Source of the DNA: Clostridia bacterium
Lineage (GTDB): Bacteria > Bacillota_A > Clostridia > Oscillospirales > CAG-272
NCBI GenBank assembly: GCA_017632155.1
Contig: JAGBRZ010000162.1
Span: 1-28,326, forward strand
Direction of reading: 5' to 3'
Length of the DNA: 28,326 nucleotides
The notes beneath the pieces are model-generated. The model was not told the origin of the DNA. It worked only from the letters and a program-made list of their open reading frames with translations, and searched no databases. The translations under genes were made by a program, and so were the position numbers. Shown here piece after piece: positions 13,868-21,677 of the stretch; the first letter of the stretch is position 1; each line of letters begins with the position of its first letter.

Positions 13868-14659
13868 CTATTTTATTTTAGGCTCAAAATGATATATAGC
13901 CGGCTCTCTCTTATTGCAAACCACGGCGTAGATCTCTCCGTCAAGTATCGAAATACTTTCGGGTTCTTCGGGGCCGAGATTGAATTCGAGAACGCCGCGA
14001 TATTCGCCGTTCCAATCGTAGATCGTTACTCGATTCTGAAAGTCGTTCATATCCTTGTGCTTTCCGTCCCAAAGGATAAAGTACAGCAGATTGCCGTCGG
14101 CACAAATATCCTGCTTTGTGCATCTGTCATCCACTTCGACGGTTCGGTATGTCTTGTCATTAATGATCTTCAGATCACCGTCAAGGAAGCAAAATTCGCG
14201 CTTACCGGAGATTCCCGCAACGAACATATCTCTGTCGGGGTTGTATTCCAAAGCATAGAGCGGCACGGGTGATTCCTCGTATCCGACGATCTCGAGTGAA
14301 TCGGGATCAACAAGCGTTATGCGCGTGAAATTCGGCTTGTTGTTGGTCACCATAAGAAGATTCTTCCTCGGATGATAGGTTACGTCGTTCGCGTGATCAA
14401 GGTGCAGCACGCCGCTGTATTTTATAACCTGCTTGGTCTGCATATCGACCTTTGCAATGCAAGAGTAATCCTTTGAACGGTCGGAAAGCTCATAGTGCAT
14501 AAGCACTTGATAATAATACCTCTCTCCATCCGAGCAACCGCCCTGAAAACCACGAAAAACGGGATCGGGGTAGGGAATATGAAGCAGATCTGTTGCCTCG
14601 GCAATGAGAATTTGACTCTTTTTCAGCAGATCAAAAATCTTGTCGCAATTTTTCATCAT
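13868..14659 (-). CDS. Hypothetical protein, probable beta-propeller
   Basis: About 263 residues, no signal peptide or membrane helix. I do not recognise a named family. The sequence is rich in short strand-turn-strand units of propeller type, for example CIAKVDMQTKQVIKYSG, ITLVDPDSLEIVGYEE and VTIYDWNGEYRGVLEFN, plus HANDVTYHPRKNLLMVTNN, which resemble YncE/NHL or glutamine cyclotransferase-like blades. The roughly five units suggest a small or incomplete propeller. Start choice: an in-frame TTG at 14671 overlaps the GAGGAG ribosome binding site; of the tandem ATGs at 14659 and 14656 either fits, with 4 or 7 bases of spacing. It is transcribed from its own promoter directly behind spo0A. Function unknown. 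Confidence 0.65.
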   Translation of the reverse strand: MMKNCDKIFDLLKKSQILIAEATDLLHIPYPDPVFRGFQGGCSDGERYYYQVLMHYELSDRSKDYSCIAKVDMQTKQVIKYSGVLHLDHANDVTYHPRKNLLMVTNNKPNFTRITLVDPDSLEIVGYEESPVPLYALEYNPDRDMFVAGISGKREFCFLDGDLKIINDKTYRTVEVDDRCTKQDICADGNLLYFILWDGKHKDMNDFQNRVTIYDWNGEYRGVLEFNLGPEEPESISILDGEIYAVVCNKREPAIYHFEPKIK

Positions 14660-14685
14660 AGCACTCCTCAAAAAGTGATAAGATG

Positions 14686-14714
14686 ATTTTACAACAAAAT
14701 CCGCATTTTGTCAA
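14686..14714 (-). promoter_or_regulatory. Promoter of the propeller-like gene, with internal dyad
   Basis: Minus strand: TTGACA (14714-14709), 17-bp spacer, TAAAAT (14691-14686). The inverted repeat ACAAAAT-N4-ATTTTGT (14694-14711) covers part of the -35 box and most of the spacer. It could be an operator or a weak terminator stem for spo0A, whose stop lies 2 bases upstream. Confidence 0.72.
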
Positions 14715-14716
14715 GA

Positions 14717-15478
14717 TTATTTATACAATTTATATTTCAGGCGAAGATTATCGGCTATCATCGCAATAAACTCGCTGTTTGTAGGCTTGCCGCGATCATT
14801 TTGAATAGTGTAACCAAAATAGGAATTCAGTGTTTCAACGTCGCCGCGATCCCAGGCGACCTCAATGGCATGGCGAATCGCTCTCTCAACGCGCGATGTA
14901 GTTGTTTGATATTTCTTTGCGACGGTGGGGTAGAGAACCTTCGTCACGGAATTGATCACGTCGCTGTCGCGTATTGTGAGAAGGATCGCTGTGCGGAGAT
15001 ACTGATAGCCTTTTATGTGCGCGGGAACACCGATCTGGTGAATGATCTTTGTGACCTGCGTTTCAATATCGGGCGTTCCCGATTCACGAACCGCGCGGTC
15101 GCGGCCAAGACTTTGCAGATGTTCGGCAAGGCTTGCGGGGTCAATGGGCTTGAGCAGACAAAGCGCCGCGCCCGCATTCATTGCATCGACGAATATATTC
15201 TGGCTTGAAATCGAAGAGGTTACAATAAACAGAGGAGGGAGTGCACCGCCAAAGTCAATGGCGCGGCTTTGACGGAGGATCCCGATGCCGTCAAGCTTTG
15301 AAAGCCAGACGTCAACTATAACGATGTCATAATTACCGCCCGTGATACGGTCGATGACGCCCTCACCGTTCTGAACCTCATCTATTCTGTGGAAACCCGA
15401 TCTGCGAAGCCCATCGGCAAGTCTGCGGCGGTCGTTATCGTTTTCATCTGCAATAAGTATCTTGATATTCTTTTCCAT
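14717..15478 (-). CDS. spo0A: Sporulation master regulator Spo0A
   Basis: A 253-residue response regulator. The receiver domain (about 5-125) has the acidic pocket Asp11-Glu12, the phosphoacceptor Asp56 in VIVDVW, Thr88 and Lys110. The C-terminal Spo0A DNA-binding domain (about 140-253) is highly conserved: [12 protein letters not shown], the recognition helix in [15 protein letters not shown] (195-209) and the [12 protein letters not shown] ending. When phosphorylated it binds TGTCGAA-type boxes and starts sporulation. GGAGG lies 11 bases before the ATG, slightly long. It has its own promoter at 15518-15546 and follows the terminator of the rluB cluster. Presence of spo0A shows a spore-former ancestry but not that this strain sporulates. 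Confidence 0.97.
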   Translation of the reverse strand: MEKNIKILIADENDNDRRRLADGLRRSGFHRIDEVQNGEGVIDRITGGNYDIVIVDVWLSKLDGIGILRQSRAIDFGGALPPLFIVTSSISSQNIFVDAMNAGAALCLLKPIDPASLAEHLQSLGRDRAVRESGTPDIETQVTKIIHQIGVPAHIKGYQYLRTAILLTIRDSDVINSVTKVLYPTVAKKYQTTTSRVERAIRHAIEVAWDRGDVETLNSYFGYTIQNDRGKPTNSEFIAMIADNLRLKYKLYK

Positions 15479-15517
15479 ACGTTTTTATTCCTCCAAATGG
15501 ATAATTTTTACAGTAAT

Positions 15518-15546
15518 ATTTTACCATAAATCCCCAAATTTTGCAA
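15518..15546 (-). promoter_or_regulatory. Promoter of spo0A (vegetative type)
   Basis: Minus strand: TTGCAA (15546-15541), 17-bp spacer, TAAAAT (15523-15518) with an extended TGG. No convincing sigma-H promoter or exact Spo0A box was found in the 200-base upstream region. Confidence 0.68.
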
Positions 15547-15670
15547 TAGCAAACAGAGAAAAAGATTGCACAAAAATTTGCCGTCGCATTTGTGCAGAAT
15601 TACCACAAATTACCATAGAAAACACAAAATATAGTGTTTCTCCGCGACTTTTGTCGGAATATATTGTAAA

Positions 15671-15699
15671 ACCCTGACGATGCGATGCACCGTCAGGGT
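15671..15699 (-). terminator. Terminator-like hairpin after rluB
   Basis: 9-bp perfect arms (15671-15679, 15691-15699) with an 11-base loop; the minus strand continues TTTTAC, so the T run is short. It begins 6 bases after the rluB stop and closes the long minus-strand cluster. Confidence 0.65.
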
Positions 15700-15705
15700 A
15701 AAATA

Positions 15706-16461
15706 TTATTCTTCTTCGTAAGTTTTTTCGGGCTTCAGCTTTGCCATACGGCGCAACCAAGCAACTTCATCGTCGCGAAGCTTTCTCCAAGTACCGGGCG
15801 CAATTCCGTTGACAGAGATTGGGCCGATCTTGACACGGCGAAGGCGCGTAACGGTAAGCCCCGCCGCCTCGCACATCTTGCGTATCTGACGGTTTCTGCC
15901 CTCGAAGATCACAAAGTTGAGGCGCGCGCCGTCGTTTTGAGTATCAATCACTTCAACCTCTGCGGGAGTTATCTTGTATCCGTCGATAACAAGCGCGGAG
16001 CGGAGTATCTCAAGCGCCTTTTCGTCAACCTTGCCCTTGACGCTGACCTTGTACTCCTTAGGAATATGGTGGCGAGGGTGCATCATAAGATTAGCGAATT
16101 CGCCGTCATCGGTCATAAGCAGAAGACCCTCAGATTGCATATCAAGCCGCCCGATGGGGTAAAGTCTGCCGCCTGCGTCCTCAACAAGCTCGGTGACGAT
16201 CTTTCTGCCTTGTTCATCGTTTGCCGTGCAAACGTATCCGCGGGGCTTGTTGAGAGCGATAACTCTCTTGGCAACGTTCTTCTTGAAAACCACGCCTCTG
16301 CCGTTCCAGACGACCTTGTCAACGCCCGGCATAACCTTGTCGCCGATCTTTGCGATCTGTCCGTTGAGCTTAACGTGCCCCGCCTCGATCTCGCGTTCTG
16401 CGGCACGGCGCGAAAGCACTCCGCAGTCGGTAAAATATTTTTGAAGTCTGATTTTTTCCAT
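15706..16461 (-). CDS. rluB: Pseudouridine synthase, RsuA/RluB family
   Basis: A 251-residue enzyme that isomerises specific uridines in ribosomal RNA. An N-terminal S4 RNA-binding domain (about 1-48, RLQKYFTDCGVLSRRAAE) precedes the catalytic domain with GRLDMQSEGLLL, catalytic Asp107, and the RNRQIRKMCEAAG motif near the end. The large-subunit specificity (RluB) is inferred from gene order next to scpAB and dacF as in Bacillus; RluE/F-type specificity is not excluded. The frame is open to 16530, but that would overlap dacF and adds no family sequence; the ATG at 16461 matches the family start. No clear ribosome binding site precedes it, so coupling to dacF translation (17 bases away) is likely. 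Confidence 0.92.
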   Translation of the reverse strand: MEKIRLQKYFTDCGVLSRRAAEREIEAGHVKLNGQIAKIGDKVMPGVDKVVWNGRGVVFKKNVAKRVIALNKPRGYVCTANDEQGRKIVTELVEDAGGRLYPIGRLDMQSEGLLLMTDDGEFANLMMHPRHHIPKEYKVSVKGKVDEKALEILRSALVIDGYKITPAEVEVIDTQNDGARLNFVIFEGRNRQIRKMCEAAGLTVTRLRRVKIGPISVNGIAPGTWRKLRDDEVAWLRRMAKLKPEKTYEEE

Positions 16462-16477
16462 ATTATATATAGGGAGT

Positions 16478-17644
16478 TTATCCGAAGAGTTTTTCCCAAA
16501 ATCCTTTTTCTTTTTTCTTTGCCGCCGCATAGGCGGTCACAAGCTGTAAGCGCGCGATCTCCTCGCCCTCGCAAGTGAAGATGACCTCACCCGCCTCCTG
16601 CCCGCGCGATACGGGTGCGAGAAGGGAAGGGATACTATCTATCCTGAAATCTATTTTCGCGCCGCTTCGCGGAAGCGTTACGTAAACTTTGTCCGATAAA
16701 GTTGTTCTCACTCGCGATTGTTCGCCGCCGATTACAGCTATCTCGGGAAGCTCGATTCCTGTATATTCGCAAAGCTCAATCCGCTCGTAGGCTTCGAATC
16801 CCGCCTCAAGCATCAAGGTGTGATCGTGCCAATCGTTGCCGTCGTCGAGAGTGACAGCAATAAGCCGCAATCCGTCGCGCTCAGCCGCTGAAACAAGGCA
16901 CCTGCCGTTTGACTTGGTGTACCCCGTTTTAACGCCTATGCATCCTTCGATCGACTTCAGCAGCCGATTGTGATTGATAAGCAAACGCACTCCGCCCTCG
17001 GGCGCGGCGACTGTCATTTTATATGTAGAGAATATTTTCCGCAAAGCTTCACTTTCAAGCGCAGCAGCTGCAATGATGCCAAGCTCACGCGCTGTCGTAT
17101 AGTGCTCTTCGTGGTCAAGCCCGTGCGGGTTTGTGAAATGAGTATCGACAAGCCCGAGCTCCGCGCATTTTTCATTCATAAGCGCAGCAAATTTCTCAAT
17201 GCTTCCGCCGACTGCAATGGCAACCGCAGTTGCCGCATCGTTTGCCGATTCAAGAAGAGTACAACAAAGCAATTCCTCAAGCGTAAAGACCTCTCCCTCG
17301 GTCAGATAGACCGAGGAACCCTCTATGCCCACCGCTTCTTTAGGTACGGTTATCTTTGTTGACAGTGGCATTTTTTCTGCCGCAACGAGAGCCGTCATGA
17401 CCTTTGTCGTGCTTGCGGGACCTCGCCGCTTGTCTGCGTTTTGTTCCCACAAAGTACGAATGCTCAATCCGCTTGCATCAAGAAGCACCGCAGAGCCCGC
17501 CGACGTCGCAATATCGAGCGAAATTGTCGGCAGGTTTTCTTCTGCGGTATGATATTCGGGTACGCCCGAAACGGGAAACGCCCGTGCGGGTAACAGAGTC
17601 AAAGTGCATAAGAGTAAAGCGATAAGCTTGCGCGGGATATTCAT
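16478..17644 (-). CDS. dacF: D-alanyl-D-alanine carboxypeptidase (DacF/DacB type)
   Basis: A 388-residue secreted peptidase S11 penicillin-binding protein that trims the terminal D-Ala from peptidoglycan stem peptides. A signal peptide spans about residues 1-22 (LIALLLCTLTLLPARA). The three active-site motifs are intact: STTK with Ser78-Lys81, SAN at 133-135, and KTG at 239-241. The C-terminal beta-rich domain ends in KKKEKGFWEKLFG, a basic amphipathic tail that may anchor it to the membrane. In Bacillus the homologues near scpAB and rluB modify spore cortex or forespore wall; such a role here is inferred from context. GAGGTG lies 4-5 bases before the ATG, and an AU-rich hairpin directly abuts it. 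Confidence 0.9.
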   Translation of the reverse strand: MNIPRKLIALLLCTLTLLPARAFPVSGVPEYHTAEENLPTISLDIATSAGSAVLLDASGLSIRTLWEQNADKRRGPASTTKVMTALVAAEKMPLSTKITVPKEAVGIEGSSVYLTEGEVFTLEELLCCTLLESANDAATAVAIAVGGSIEKFAALMNEKCAELGLVDTHFTNPHGLDHEEHYTTARELGIIAAAALESEALRKIFSTYKMTVAAPEGGVRLLINHNRLLKSIEGCIGVKTGYTKSNGRCLVSAAERDGLRLIAVTLDDGNDWHDHTLMLEAGFEAYERIELCEYTGIELPEIAVIGGEQSRVRTTLSDKVYVTLPRSGAKIDFRIDSIPSLLAPVSRGQEAGEVIFTCEGEEIARLQLVTAYAAAKKKEKGFWEKLFG

Positions 17645-17652
17645 TTTTCACC

Positions 17653-17684
17653 TCGAAATATATTCTTATGAAAATATATTTCGA
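17653..17684 (-). promoter_or_regulatory. AU-rich hairpin touching the dacF Shine-Dalgarno
   Basis: Perfect 12-bp arms, 17653-17664 and 17673-17684 (TCGAAATATATT and its complement), with an 8-base loop. In the minus-strand RNA the hairpin ends inside the dacF ribosome binding site GAGGTG and no T run follows, so it does not look like a terminator. It could control translation, act as a processing site, or stabilise the message. Confidence 0.5.
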
Positions 17685-17701
17685 AGATGAGAAAGATATG
17701 C

Positions 17702-18130
17702 TTATTCTTCGTCTGTATCGGGCTCAGCATCCTTTGCGAAGAATGCCTTGATCTTTGCAATGATCTCGGGAGCGCGCTCAACAACGTCGGCAACCTGCTC
17801 GATGGGGCCGCTCTTGTACTCCATACCAACGTTGATCATATCAACTGCTCCGTCAGGAGAAACAACAAGGAAGCCAACGGGAACAACGGAAAGACCGGTT
17901 CCGCCGCCGCCACCGAAATTCTGAAGACGTGCGCGTACAGCCTCCTCGCTCTTGCCTGCATAGTCAAGACCGCCCGAAGCAAAGCCGAGAGATACCTTTG
18001 ATACGGGAATGATGGTGGTTCCCTGAGGGGTGTTGATGGGATTACCGATAACGGTGTTTGCGTCAACCATAGAACGGATATTTTCGAGGGACGCGGCGAT
18101 GATTTCCTGAAGCTTGTTTTCGTTTGCCAT
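17702..18130 (-). CDS. ytfJ: GerW (YtfJ) family sporulation protein
   Basis: A 142-residue protein. Family features are the N-terminal ENIRSMVDANTVIGNPI, the IIPVSKVSLGFASGG core, the glycine-rich FGGGGGTGLSVVPVGFLVV and the hydrophobic strand that follows, ending in an acidic tail. In Bacillus YtfJ (GerW) is a forespore protein needed for normal germination through the GerA-type pathway. The frame runs upstream to 18229 but without homology; the ATG at 18130 has AAAGGA 9 bases before it. The adjacent DUF2953 gene (YtfI) is the same neighbour as in Bacillus, supporting the call. Confidence 0.93.
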   Translation of the reverse strand: MANENKLQEIIAASLENIRSMVDANTVIGNPINTPQGTTIIPVSKVSLGFASGGLDYAGKSEEAVRARLQNFGGGGGTGLSVVPVGFLVVSPDGAVDMINVGMEYKSGPIEQVADVVERAPEIIAKIKAFFAKDAEPDTDEE

Positions 18131-18167
18131 AGCTTTAGATCCTTTCATATATGAATCAAATATTATT

Positions 18168-18851
18168 TTACAAATGTTTTGTGAGCCTGAAGCCCGTGCG
18201 GAAGAGAATATCGAAAAGTTGCCATACACAGATCGAAAATCCGATCTCGATGTCGATCACCATCTTTTCCGAAAGGTAGTCTGCGTGGATGTCAACATCT
18301 GTTTTGGTGGGATGGCGCAGAGTCGAAGTCGAGTCGAGATATGCCGCAATGCACGCCACTGCGGGCGCGATTGCACCGTAAAGAATAGCCGTGGATGCGG
18401 CATCACCCGTGCCAACTGCGATGTGAAGTCGCGCAACACGAATGCGAAGATGCTTTGCAAAACGCAAAACGGCAACCGCAACAAGATCGCGTATCATATC
18501 GATGATGTCACCGATCGGTTTCTTGGGCTTTGCCTTGCCCGCCGCTTTATCGGCTTTTTTCTTTTCCTTTGCGGCTTCTTTTTTCTTTTGCTTTTCTTTT
18601 TTCTTCTTTGCTTTTTTGAGAGCCGTTTCTTTTTCCGCCGCCTCGTATTTTGCGCGGTTCTTGCGCGAGTAGGCGGAGATCTTTACTTTCTTTTTCTTTT
18701 TCGGAAGAATTTTTATCGGTATGCCGAGCACCCGAACGGTCAGTGCGAATTCATCCGAATATGCAATTAAAACTTCGGCGCGCAGAGATGCGATAAAGGC
18801 GAAAAAGAGCAATATGCCGCCGATGATGTAGAGCGCAATCAGATGTATCAC
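18168..18851 (-). CDS. DUF2953 (YtfI-like) membrane-anchored protein
   Basis: A 227-residue protein. One N-terminal membrane helix (about 4-24) is followed by a short beta region (AEVLIAYSDEFALTVRVLGIPIKI) and then an unusual Lys/Glu/Ala-rich segment at about 50-115. The second half (KHLRIRVARLHIAVGTGDAASTAILYGAI and the final amphipathic strands) fits DUF2953, encoded next to ytfJ in many sporulating Firmicutes. No enzymatic residues are known. Start choice: GTG at 18851 with GGAGG only 3 bases upstream, tight but the best candidate. It sits between scpB and ytfJ in the same operon. Confidence 0.8.
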   Translation of the reverse strand: MIHLIALYIIGGILLFFAFIASLRAEVLIAYSDEFALTVRVLGIPIKILPKKKKKVKISAYSRKNRAKYEAAEKETALKKAKKKKEKQKKKEAAKEKKKADKAAGKAKPKKPIGDIIDMIRDLVAVAVLRFAKHLRIRVARLHIAVGTGDAASTAILYGAIAPAVACIAAYLDSTSTLRHPTKTDVDIHADYLSEKMVIDIEIGFSICVWQLFDILFRTGFRLTKHL

Positions 18852-18876
18852 CTGCCTCCATTGTGATTAAGTATGA

Positions 18877-19542
18877 TTATTCCTCGTCGGGAACGTAGAG
18901 TTCTTCTGCTTCTTCCTCGACTGATTCGGAGGATGACTCTTCGTCAACCTCAATTGAAAGCTGTTCGTTTTCTTCCTCTGCTCCGAGAAGTGCATCAGCC
19001 GCACCGCGGAGTGCGCCACCCTCGGGAAGGTCACCGAGGTTATTAAGACCGAATACACGAAGGAATTTTTCTGTCGTTGCAAGAAGAGTGGGTCTGCCGG
19101 GAGCATCAAGCTTGCCGCAGGGCTCAATGAGTTCCTTGTCAAGGAGAGAGCCGACCGCATAAGCCGAGTCAACACCGCGCACCGTGTCAATAAAGGAACG
19201 GGTTACGGGTTGGTTATAAGCGACGATTGCAAGAACTTCGAGAGCAGAGTTCGAAAGATTACCGCCTCTGCGGATGCCGAGAGCTATGCGGACGTAGGGA
19301 ATATAATCCTCGCGTGAGCAAAGCTGACAGGTGTCGGGGAAGAGGAGCATCATAATGCCGCCGTCGGTATTGTTATTGTATTTTTCCGCAAGATGCTCTG
19401 CGATCCTTTTGGCGTCGCCGGGAGTCAATTCAAGTGCCTCGCCGATCTTGTCGTAGCTGACGGGATGTCCCGCCGCAAAGAGTATTGCCTCAAGCGCGCC
19501 CTCTATCTTGCGAATTTCCGAAAGTTTGTTTTCCTGATCCAT
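18877..19542 (-). CDS. scpB: Segregation and condensation protein B
   Basis: A 221-residue protein made of two winged-helix domains, with the family signatures IEGALEAILFAAG, LSNSALEVLAIVAYNQPVTRS, and the GRPTLLATTEKFLRVFGL end of domain two. ScpB dimers bind ScpA and the SMC ATPase to form the condensin complex that compacts and segregates the chromosome. The last 45 residues are an acidic Glu/Ser-rich tail. The frame extends upstream inside scpA to 19677 without homology; the ATG at 19542 has AAAGG 8 bases before it and starts 16 bases after the scpA stop. Confidence 0.96.
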   Translation of the reverse strand: MDQENKLSEIRKIEGALEAILFAAGHPVSYDKIGEALELTPGDAKRIAEHLAEKYNNNTDGGIMMLLFPDTCQLCSREDYIPYVRIALGIRRGGNLSNSALEVLAIVAYNQPVTRSFIDTVRGVDSAYAVGSLLDKELIEPCGKLDAPGRPTLLATTEKFLRVFGLNNLGDLPEGGALRGAADALLGAEEENEQLSIEVDEESSSESVEEEAEELYVPDEE

Positions 19543-19558
19543 TTTATTTACCTTTATA

Positions 19559-20350
19559 TTATTCGTTGTAGCCGTCGATCTCAAGGTCGTCGGGAAGCTC
19601 TGTGCCGAATTCGGGATTTGCTTTGAATTTTGTTGATATTCCGCGTGGATTTCCAAACTCATCAAGCTCTTCAACAAGAAGCACTCGCTTCATTTTTATA
19701 AGCTCAAGCACACCGATGAAGATCGCAACGAGCTCGGGGCGCGTGTCTGCTTCATCAAGAAGCTCACCAAGGGACGGTCTTGATTCAAGATCCTTGAAAT
19801 GCTTCATAATGCCCATGATCTTTATTCTTACAGGAACTATCGGACGCGCCACGATCGGTCGCACAAGTCCGGTTGAGATCGCCTCGGTATCTCGGTATTC
19901 CGCAAGAACACGGCGCATTGCGGGAACGAGGACGCTTGCCTCGTAATCCTTGACGAAGGTCTTGTCGGGGGAAATATCCTCCGAATCCTTTGCCATACGG
20001 CCCGAGTACTGCGCGTATCGCTTGCCGAGCTCGCCCGCAACGCTCTTGGCAGCCTCGAGTCTTGCAAGAGCATCTGCGAGCTTTGCACGCGGGTCTTCCT
20101 CTTCCTCGGCTTCCTCACGGGGCAGAAGCATTTTGCTCTTGATAAGCATCAAGTCACTCGCCATAACGAGAAATTCGACCGCAAGCTCCATATCGAGCTT
20201 TTGAGCCTTTGCGATATATTCAATGTATTGTTCGCAGATAAGAGATATCGGAATGTCTTCTATCTGCATTTTGTTCTTTTTGATCAGCGAGAGAAGCAGG
20301 TCGAGAGGGCCTTCAAACTTTTCAAGCTTGTATGAAATGATTTCTTCCAT
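19559..20350 (-). CDS. scpA: Segregation and condensation protein A
   Basis: A 263-residue kleisin. The N-terminal YKLEKFEGPLDLLLSLIKKNKMQIEDIPI motif region (key residues FEGPLDLLL and DIPI) is diagnostic, followed by AVEFLVMASDLMLIKSKMLLP. The C-terminal winged helix binds the SMC head. The central part, about residues 85-170, is charged and variable as usual. ScpA bridges the two SMC heads and binds the ScpB dimer. The frame extends to 20425 inside the M50 gene; the ATG at 20350 with GAGGA 4 bases upstream matches the family start and lies 7 bases beyond the M50 stop. Confidence 0.96.
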   Translation of the reverse strand: MEEIISYKLEKFEGPLDLLLSLIKKNKMQIEDIPISLICEQYIEYIAKAQKLDMELAVEFLVMASDLMLIKSKMLLPREEAEEEEDPRAKLADALARLEAAKSVAGELGKRYAQYSGRMAKDSEDISPDKTFVKDYEASVLVPAMRRVLAEYRDTEAISTGLVRPIVARPIVPVRIKIMGIMKHFKDLESRPSLGELLDEADTRPELVAIFIGVLELIKMKRVLLVEELDEFGNPRGISTKFKANPEFGTELPDDLEIDGYNE

Positions 20351-20357
20351 AATATCC

Positions 20358-21065
20358 TCAGAAGATCGGGATGAGTCCGACGAGCCAATACATACCGTCG
20401 AGAATGAGCCCCGAAATAAAATCAAGCGGTATCGAAAGTATACCGAAATAAAACAGCGCGAGAATGCCGATCATAATGTATCTTTCGTACTGCATAACCT
20501 TGAAGTACCACTTGGGCGGTAAAAAGACATAGAAAAATCTTGAACCGTCAAAGGGAGGCACGGGGAGTAGGTTGAATACGGCAAGATACACGTTCAGACG
20601 TGCTCCCATAGAAAAGAATATGAGAACGAGCTGAGAGATGATAAAAGCACGCTCGGTTATCGAGCTTCCGTATCCAAAAGCAAGGTTGAATCCGAATGCG
20701 GCGAGATAATAAAGAATAACAAAAACAAAACCAAGAAGCAGGTTGCTTATCGGTCCCGCAATAGCGGATATCGCCATGCCCTTGCGCGGATTCTTGAAGT
20801 TGCGAACAACGATCGGCACGGGCTTTGCCCATCCGTAGCCGAAAACAAGCATACAGATAAATCCGATGGGATCAAGGTGCTTTATCGGATTGAGAGTAAG
20901 TCTGCCGAGATTATACGCCGTGCGGTCACCGAGTTTCATAGCCATCCAGCCGTGTGCACACTCGTGCAGAGTCAGTGAAAAGAGAATGATCGGCAGAGTT
21001 AGGGCGAGCGAGACGAGGTAGCCCTGCATTCCCTCAAGCCCATTTGTAATAAGATATCTGAACAT
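20358..21065 (-). CDS. M50 (site-2 protease) family membrane metalloprotease
   Basis: A 235-residue integral membrane protein with about five to six membrane helices. The zinc site is HECAH at residues 34-38 in a helix, and the third ligand is in FNLLPVPPFDGSR (Asp173). This is the compact YwhC-like class without PDZ or CBS domains. Substrates are unknown; relatives cleave membrane-embedded regulators. The start is uncertain: the ATG at 21065 lies 6 bases after the engB stop but has no ribosome binding site, whereas an internal ATG at 21029 has GAGGG close upstream. Coupling to engB would favour the first. It is commonly placed before scpA in Clostridia. Confidence 0.92.
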   Translation of the reverse strand: MFRYLITNGLEGMQGYLVSLALTLPIILFSLTLHECAHGWMAMKLGDRTAYNLGRLTLNPIKHLDPIGFICMLVFGYGWAKPVPIVVRNFKNPRKGMAISAIAGPISNLLLGFVFVILYYLAAFGFNLAFGYGSSITERAFIISQLVLIFFSMGARLNVYLAVFNLLPVPPFDGSRFFYVFLPPKWYFKVMQYERYIMIGILALFYFGILSIPLDFISGLILDGMYWLVGLIPIF

Positions 21066-21071
21066 TTTAGT

Positions 21072-21677
21072 TTACTTTTGCGATGTGACCGCAAAGAAGA
21101 GCTTCCAAAGCTGTTCCTTTCCTTCACCGGATTTAGCCGAGAAGGGAATAATCTCTGTTCCTTCCGGAATGTACTCGTGATTGTGAAGAAGCTCAAGTGC
21201 CTTTGCGCGGTTGGTTTTGTTGGGTTTGTCTGCCTTGGATGCAACGATGACGAAGGGGATCTCCATCTGCGCGAGATAGCTTATCATCATCAGGTCATCC
21301 TGAGTGGGCCCGACCTCAAGGTCAACGAGCTGAACTGCAAGCTTGAGGCGGTCGAAATTCGGGTTGTTGGTGAAATAGCCGTCGGTCAGCGCGCTCCAAC
21401 GCTTTTTTTCACTCTCGGGACGCTTTGCAAAGCCGTAGCCGGGAAGGTCGACGAGCATTATCTTGTTGTCAACATTGTAGAAATTGACTGTGATAGTCTT
21501 GCCGGGCGCAGAGCTGACCCTCGCAAGCGACTTTCTGCCGAGCATAGTGTTGATCAGCGAGCTCTTGCCGACGTTCGATCTGCCCGAAAAGACGATCTGA
21601 GGGATAGCCTTGCTCGGAAATTGGTCGATCCTTCCGGCGGTGATCTCAAGATTTGAATTCTGAATATTAATTGCCAT
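21072..21677 (-). CDS. engB: Ribosome biogenesis GTPase EngB (YsxC/YihA)
   Basis: A 201-residue GTPase of the TrmE-Era-EngA-YihA-Septin class needed for assembly of the large ribosomal subunit. G1 is GRSNVGKSS (32-40), the G2 region GKTITVNFY (59-67), G3 DLPGYG (77-82) and G4 SKAD (147-150), with FSAKSGEG as G5. The length is normal. The ATG at 21677 lies within the last codons of lon, an 11-base overlap, with GAGG 8 bases upstream inside lon. The lon-engB pairing is common in Firmicutes. Confidence 0.96.
   Translation of the reverse strand: MAINIQNSNLEITAGRIDQFPSKAIPQIVFSGRSNVGKSSLINTMLGRKSLARVSSAPGKTITVNFYNVDNKIMLVDLPGYGFAKRPESEKKRWSALTDGYFTNNPNFDRLKLAVQLVDLEVGPTQDDLMMISYLAQMEIPFVIVASKADKPNKTNRAKALELLHNHEYIPEGTEIIPFSAKSGEGKEQLWKLFFAVTSQK

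Noticed and set aside
15652..15658. Possible Spo0A box (TGTCGGA) upstream of spo0A
   Set aside because: One mismatch to TGTCGAA in a single copy, over 100 bases from the promoter and on the opposite strand; too weak to call.
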